Virus record (IMG/VR): IMGVR_UViG_3300010354_000255
Coordinates: 1-35,927 of that record
Source of the DNA: a virus
Length of the DNA stretch: 35,927 bases
Direction: 5' to 3' (one strand)
The notes beneath the pieces are model-generated. The model had not been told where the DNA came from and ran no database searches. It was given only the letters and a program-made list of their open reading frames with translations. The number at the start of each line of letters is the position of its first letter. Position 1 is the first letter of the stretch. Positions 31,741 to 35,927 of the stretch are shown here, piece by piece. The position numbers and the translations under genes are program-made.

Positions 31741-33459
31741 ATGGTTGTTGATCGCTTAGTAAAGAGATCCGGATCATACGATCTGCAAAGAATTAGTGGA
31801 GCAGAAGAAAATTACCTTGCTTGGCAAGTTGCAAATAATCTTTTCAGTTCTGTAGCTGGTGAAGCTGGTGTACTAAGTGGTTCTAGTACAAACGGTACTT
31901 CTGTTGGTACTCATACAAATACCTTTTATAACCAGCCAGTAGGCACTCACCCTAGTACATCACTTACTACTTCTTCAACAGTAACTACTTTATATCAGAA
32001 TTTTTCTGGTAATGCTATAGAAGCAAATATATATCCAGTTATTAATGAGAATAGTTCGCTTGATTTTAAAGCAGTAAACGATGCCGAATTAAACACAATT
32101 GCTGATAGATTATTAGCAAAGGTTTTTGGTTCAGATTACTTTTCTTATAAGATCGGATCTTCTGCACCAGTTGGTTATACCTTATTTGTATCCTCTATCT
32201 TTACTGACACAAGAACAGATGGAACAAGCGTAGCTTATAATCTTTATAAAAAGAATTTATCAGCTATGCCTACAGTAGTCAGACCGTTGAAATTAGACGG
32301 TGCTGACTTTAGAACTATGACTGATACAGAGATTCGTAATCTGTTTGCCCAAAGAGTAAAGAATAGAATTGTCCAAAATGGTATTGGTTCTTATCAACTC
32401 CGTACTTCTATTCAAGGCGCACCGATCGCAGCCGGCACTTGGGTTGCAATGGGTACTGCTCTCGACACGAGACAGAACACCGCTGATGACAATTATACAA
32501 GAATTAGTACAAGAGATTCTACCCTTATCTCTACTCGCGGTAGTACAAATAACTTTCTTAGAACATCCCAGACGCCTTTTACATCAAACTTCCTAGGTAA
32601 CTTCCTAGGAAATTATCTGGCAGATGTGGACTTTTCTGCGGACTACACTGGTAATTATGCTTCTGGTCCTACTAACATTGCTGGCGATTATACTATCGAT
32701 AGCACTATTAATTCTACTCGAACATCAGAAGTTAATTATACACGGACAAGCAATACAGATTTTACTAGAATCTCCAACGTTATCTTTACTAGAGATACAC
32801 AAATTAACTATACCAGAATATCTGAGGTTAACTATACCAGAGATTCTACTGTAATTTTTAATACACCGGATAATATAGATTTTACAAGAGTTAGTACTAT
32901 TGATGGATTTGCGAATTTCACCGGGAATTACGTAGCTGGTGAAATCTATACTAGAACTTCTACCGCAGTCTTTGCACGTGATCCTACCTTTGCATCTTTC
33001 ACCGGGAATTTCGTCGGGAATTACGCTGGACCTATACCATATCAAGGTAATTTCATTGGTGATTATACCGGCGGGTTTGTAGGGGACTATATCGGCAACT
33101 TCGTTGGTAACTATACAGCCGATTATGGTGGTAACTATATTGCTGATTATGCCGGTGATTATATTGGTGGTAACTTCCTTGGGGATTACATCGGTAACTA
33201 TGTAGGTAACTACGTAGCTGATGATTATGTAGGAAATTATATCGGTAATTATATCTCTATTGTCGATTACACCAGAGATACTATTACTGACTTCGTTGGT
33301 GATTTCGTAGCCGATTACATCGGTAATTATGAAGGTGGATTCGAAGGGGATTATCTAGGTAACTTCATTGGGGATTATACCGGGGATTATGCAGGAGAAA
33401 CTATTCAGTCTACCTCCTCGACTATAGAGATATATACATTATATCTTCGAACAGCATAA
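31741..33459 (+). CDS. Repeat-rich tail fibre, first paralogue
   Basis: 572 aa; Shine-Dalgarno AAGGAA at 31729-31734. Residues 1-250 are a globular domain shared with the next gene: TNTFYNQPVGTHPST, IFTDTRTDGTSVAYNLYKK, GSYQLRTSIQGAPIAAGTWV and ALDTRQ. The rest is short-period repeat: seven consecutive octads at residues 332-387 (NYTRTSNT, DFTRISNV, IFTRDTQI, NYTRISEV...) and an aromatic tetrad array near residues 419-553 (GDYI, GNFV, GNYT, ADYG...). The ending IEIYTLYLRTA may be a capping strand. It is probably a receptor-binding or surface fibre; function is inferred from position and composition. Confidence 0.7.
   Translation: MVVDRLVKRSGSYDLQRISGAEENYLAWQVANNLFSSVAGEAGVLSGSSTNGTSVGTHTNTFYNQPVGTHPSTSLTTSSTVTTLYQNFSGNAIEANIYPVINENSSLDFKAVNDAELNTIADRLLAKVFGSDYFSYKIGSSAPVGYTLFVSSIFTDTRTDGTSVAYNLYKKNLSAMPTVVRPLKLDGADFRTMTDTEIRNLFAQRVKNRIVQNGIGSYQLRTSIQGAPIAAGTWVAMGTALDTRQNTADDNYTRISTRDSTLISTRGSTNNFLRTSQTPFTSNFLGNFLGNYLADVDFSADYTGNYASGPTNIAGDYTIDSTINSTRTSEVNYTRTSNTDFTRISNVIFTRDTQINYTRISEVNYTRDSTVIFNTPDNIDFTRVSTIDGFANFTGNYVAGEIYTRTSTAVFARDPTFASFTGNFVGNYAGPIPYQGNFIGDYTGGFVGDYIGNFVGNYTADYGGNYIADYAGDYIGGNFLGDYIGNYVGNYVADDYVGNYIGNYISIVDYTRDTITDFVGDFVADYIGNYEGGFEGDYLGNFIGDYTGDYAGETIQSTSSTIEIYTLYLRTA
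32734..32901 (+). repeat. Seven tandem octapeptide repeats (24-bp period)
   Basis: 168 bases code for seven contiguous 8-residue units with consensus [ND]-[FY]-T-R-x-S-x-[VIT]; the third and sixth units depart at some positions. Codons vary between units, so the pattern is kept at protein level. Confidence 0.8.
32997..33399 (+). repeat. Aromatic tetrapeptide repeat array, first fibre
   Basis: Near-continuous four-residue units of [GA]-[DN]-[YF]-[IVTLA] (GNFI, GDYT, GGFV, GDYI, GNFV, GNYT, ADYG...), interrupted by single extra residues (GG, AD) and one YTRD-type segment. The 12-bp DNA period is imperfect. Confidence 0.8.
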
Positions 33460-33468
33460 GAACCCAAT

Positions 33469-35927
33469 ATGAGTAATAATACTCCTTTAAAGTTAAAAGA
33501 CGCATTCGGCAATTTACAACAATTTGATATGACAGTACCCGAATGGGATTATACTGCATATCAGTCTGGCTTGTGGCTTTCAACAAATACTAGCTATTGG
33601 TCTATGTCCACTACTAGTGGTACAGCAAATATTGGTTCTTATACAGATACATTTTACAATCAAGCTGTTGGTGATCACGGGGTTCTGACTACTGGTCAAA
33701 CCGTTACCAGTCTTTACCAATCTTATTCAAATCCATCTCAAGCGCAATTCCGTCCAGTTTCATACGACGGTAGTTCAATTTACGAGATGGCAGATTCTGA
33801 TATGACTGTCTTATCAGATCTTATGATATCCCATATTTTTACAAATGACTATCCAGGAACTTATAGACTAGCAACCTCTAGTCCAGGTGCAGGTTGGACT
33901 AGTTATATCACGAATGCTTTCACCGATACACGAACTGATGGTACAAGCGTAAACTACCACATTTGGAAAAGAACTTCCTATACGGCACCGACTACAATCA
34001 GACCGATGAGAACAAAGTACTTGAGTTCTGTGTTCTCTGGATTACAGGAAATGTCTGATTCAGATGTCGGGGATGCATTTGGTTATTGGTTAACAAGCAG
34101 GGTTGCAACAAGTGGAGTCGGCAAATACCAGCTTCGTAGTTCCGTACAAGGTGCTCCGACAGACCCTGGAACATGGGTATCAAAGGGGACCGCGCTAGAC
34201 ACAAGACAGCAGGTTATAGAAGAAGATTACACCCGTGATAGTACTAGTGTTTTTACGAGAGATAGTACAGCAAACTTTACCCGGATAAGTACTAGACTCT
34301 CAAACCTAAACTTTACTAGAACGAGCAACGTTAATTTCTCTTCCGATTTTACTCGAGTAACCCCTATTGGATTCATAGGCAATTATATCCGTGATACTAC
34401 CGCTACCTTTGCAAATGATTTTACTCGAGATAGTACACAGAATTTCACGACTCCGTTTGCTGGAAACTATACACGTGTCAGCCAAACGGCCTTTATAAGA
34501 GATAGTTTAAATACCTTTACTAATGACTTTACCCGTAACAGTCAAAGAACCTCTCAGACTGATTTTACTCGTACTAGACAATCTACATTCGCGGGGGCGT
34601 ATGCGGGAGATTATGTCGGAGAATATATTGGAGGTAACTTCTTAGGTGAATATACCGCTGATTATGCTGGTAACTATATCGCTGATTATGCCGGAGAATA
34701 TACTGGCGATTACATCGGCGGTAACTACTTAGGTAACTATACTGCTGATTATACTGGCGATTACATCGGCGGTAACTTCCTCGGTGATTACATCGGTAAC
34801 TTTATTGGCGATTACATCGGCGGTAATTACGTAGGGGATTTCTTAGGTAACTATATAGCAGATTATACTGGTGATTATACTGGTAACTTCATTGGCGATT
34901 ACATCGGTGGCAACTTCCTTGGTGATTATATCGGTAACTATCTCGCAGATTATACTGGGGATTATTTAGCTGATTATACTGGCGATTACATCGGCGGTAA
35001 CTTCCTCGGTGACTACACTGGGGATTATATTGGTGGTAATTACGTAGGAGATTTCCTGGGTAACTTCATTGGCGATTATATTGGGGGCAACTTCCTAGGG
35101 GACTACACTGGTAACTACGTAGGGGGGAATTACGTCGGGGATTATCTCGGTAACTATGTAGGAAACTTTATCGGGGATTATCTAGGTAATGTGAATTACA
35201 CTATAGATTCAACAAATATCTTTACTAGAATATCTGAAGTTGATTACTCCCTTAATTATACTAGAACATCTGAAGTTGATTACTCCCTTAACTATACTAG
35301 AATATCAAATCTAGATTTTACAAGAGTATCTACTAATAACTTTACAAGAATTTCTTTAGGTGCATCTGTCATTTATTCTGCAATTTATACTAGAGTCAGT
35401 TCTAGATTTCAACCTGCACAATTTTTTAATGGATTTTCGCGACCAGCGGCAACCTTCGGGGCTTTTACTGGTAACTACACAGGTAACTATTCTGGTCAGC
35501 CACAATTCGTAGGTGATTATATTGGAGATTTTACTGGAAATTATATAGCGGATTTTACAGGGGATTTCATCGGTAACTATGTAGGCGGTAACTTCGTCGG
35601 AGATTACACCGGTAACTATGTAGGCGGTAACTTCGTCGGAGATTACCTTGGTAACTTTATCGGTGATTATACTAATGAAAATATTAACTTTACTAGAGAT
35701 TCTTTAACTGACTTTACGATTAATAGTACTAGAACCTCAGAAGTAGATTTTACTCGTATATCACAGAGAACCTCTGAAGTAAATTATACAAGAGATACCC
35801 AGACAAACTTTACTAGAACATCTGAAGTAAACTTTTCAGGGTTGTACACCCGAAATTCAGAAGTAAATTACACAAGAAATAGTACTTCTCCATTTACTAG
35901 AATCTCTAATGCAGACTTCACTATCAA
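33469..35927 (+). CDS. Repeat-rich tail fibre, second paralogue (incomplete at right edge)
   Basis: At least 819 codons from ATG 33469, open to the window end. Residues 1-250 are paralogous to the previous gene: YTDTFYNQAVGDHG, AFTDTRTDGTSVNYHIWKR, GKYQLRSSVQGAPTDPGTWV and ALDTRQ. The rest alternates two repeat types: T-R octad blocks (about 34225-34580, 35200-35400, 35683 to the end) and aromatic tetrad blocks (34591-35190, 35464-35670). The leader is only 9 bases with a weak Shine-Dalgarno, so it is probably translated by coupling. The C-terminus, which would hold any chaperone or receptor tip, lies beyond the window. Confidence 0.75.
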   Translation, partial: MSNNTPLKLKDAFGNLQQFDMTVPEWDYTAYQSGLWLSTNTSYWSMSTTSGTANIGSYTDTFYNQAVGDHGVLTTGQTVTSLYQSYSNPSQAQFRPVSYDGSSIYEMADSDMTVLSDLMISHIFTNDYPGTYRLATSSPGAGWTSYITNAFTDTRTDGTSVNYHIWKRTSYTAPTTIRPMRTKYLSSVFSGLQEMSDSDVGDAFGYWLTSRVATSGVGKYQLRSSVQGAPTDPGTWVSKGTALDTRQQVIEEDYTRDSTSVFTRDSTANFTRISTRLSNLNFTRTSNVNFSSDFTRVTPIGFIGNYIRDTTATFANDFTRDSTQNFTTPFAGNYTRVSQTAFIRDSLNTFTNDFTRNSQRTSQTDFTRTRQSTFAGAYAGDYVGEYIGGNFLGEYTADYAGNYIADYAGEYTGDYIGGNYLGNYTADYTGDYIGGNFLGDYIGNFIGDYIGGNYVGDFLGNYIADYTGDYTGNFIGDYIGGNFLGDYIGNYLADYTGDYLADYTGDYIGGNFLGDYTGDYIGGNYVGDFLGNFIGDYIGGNFLGDYTGNYVGGNYVGDYLGNYVGNFIGDYLGNVNYTIDSTNIFTRISEVDYSLNYTRTSEVDYSLNYTRISNLDFTRVSTNNFTRISLGASVIYSAIYTRVSSRFQPAQFFNGFSRPAATFGAFTGNYTGNYSGQPQFVGDYIGDFTGNYIADFTGDFIGNYVGGNFVGDYTGNYVGGNFVGDYLGNFIGDYTNENINFTRDSLTDFTINSTRTSEVDFTRISQRTSEVNYTRDTQTNFTRTSEVNFSGLYTRNSEVNYTRNSTSPFTRISNADFTI
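34591..35190 (+). repeat. Large aromatic tetrapeptide array, second fibre
   Basis: About 200 residues of [GA]-[DNE]-[YF]-x units (GDYV, GEYI, ADYA, GNYI...), often in a higher-order unit GDYIGGNFLGDY or GDYIGGNYVGDF. A 44-bp segment is exactly repeated at 34744-34787 and 34969-35012, showing recent DNA-level duplication. Confidence 0.85.
35233..35304 (+). repeat. 36-bp tandem duplication
   Basis: Two adjacent 36-bp copies (35233-35268 and 35269-35304) beginning TCTGAAGTTGATTACTCCC, differing at only a few positions, coding SEVDYSLNYTRT and SEVDYSLNYTRI. Confidence 0.85.
35464..35670 (+). repeat. Second aromatic tetrad block with 39-bp duplication
   Basis: Tetrads GDYI, GDFT, GNYI, ADFT and so on. 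Within it a 36-bp sequence starting GGTAACTATGTAGGCGG occurs exactly at 35572 and again at 35611 (39-bp spacing), coding GNYVGGNFVGDY. Confidence 0.85.

Noticed and set aside
33500-35927. CRISPR-like array of short DNA repeats
   Set aside because: The repeats have no unique spacers of constant length, keep one reading frame throughout, and clearly code for protein repeats.

Overview
The window is a contiguous piece of a T4-type (Tevenvirinae/Kyanoviridae-like) myovirus genome. The evidence is a nearly complete T4-style baseplate and hub set (gp4, gp48, gp53, hub, gp5-like lysozyme, spike, gp25, gp6, gp8), a gp32 single-strand binding protein, a gp33-like late-transcription co-activator, and repeated exact copies of the T4 late promoter octamer TATAAATA just upstream of structural operons. 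Protein flavour (DUF4815 tail protein, zinc-less gp32, short gp33, fibres with a conserved NVGTNANDGTGD-type start) is closer to marine or alphaproteobacterial T4-like phages than to coliphage T4. The host cannot be named from this window.

Region 1 (1-4681, + strand): a chain of small, tightly overlapping genes of unknown function (one probable WYL_2/SH3-like protein and one single-span membrane protein), then a 381-aa conserved unknown, gp33, a sulfotransferase inserted between gp33 and gp32, a C(UUCG)G hairpin, a sigma70-like promoter and gp32.

Region 2 (4678-9017, - strand): a leftward late operon read in the order gp4, a gp2/gp3-like protein, a tail-tube-fold protein (gp54-like), gp26, a short ORF without a normal start codon, and a tape-measure-like protein. 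It meets gp32 tail to tail with stop codons sharing the four bases TTAA. The gp26 end carries an in-frame T TTT TTT slippery heptamer directly before its stop, and a -1 slip enters the short ORF. This is the lambda G/GT layout just upstream of the tape measure.

Region 3 (9018-9066): a divergent control region in which two late promoter octamers form a perfect 11-bp inverted repeat, firing gp4 leftward and gp48 rightward.

Region 4 (9067-17449, + strand): gp48, gp53, hub protein, OB-fold/lysozyme protein, a protein with a degenerate amidase/PGRP-like domain, and a separate beta-helix spike with a C-terminal M15-like peptidase domain. Overlapping stops and starts imply one co-translated puncturing module.

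Region 5 (17450-27661): gp25, gp6, a wedge-associated protein, a fibre-like protein, gp8, and a 1461-aa DUF4815 protein ending in a Hint (intein-like) domain followed by an S74 intramolecular chaperone.

Region 6 (27662-35927): a baseplate/fibre protein, a small coiled-coil protein, a long beta-rich fibre, and two tandem paralogous fibres built from very short repeats (an octad with FTR/YTR and an aromatic tetrad of the G-[DN]-[YF]-x type). The second runs off the right edge.

No tRNA, CRISPR array, IS element or integrase was seen. All intergenic gaps are under 100 bases, so there is no long non-coding stretch to describe.
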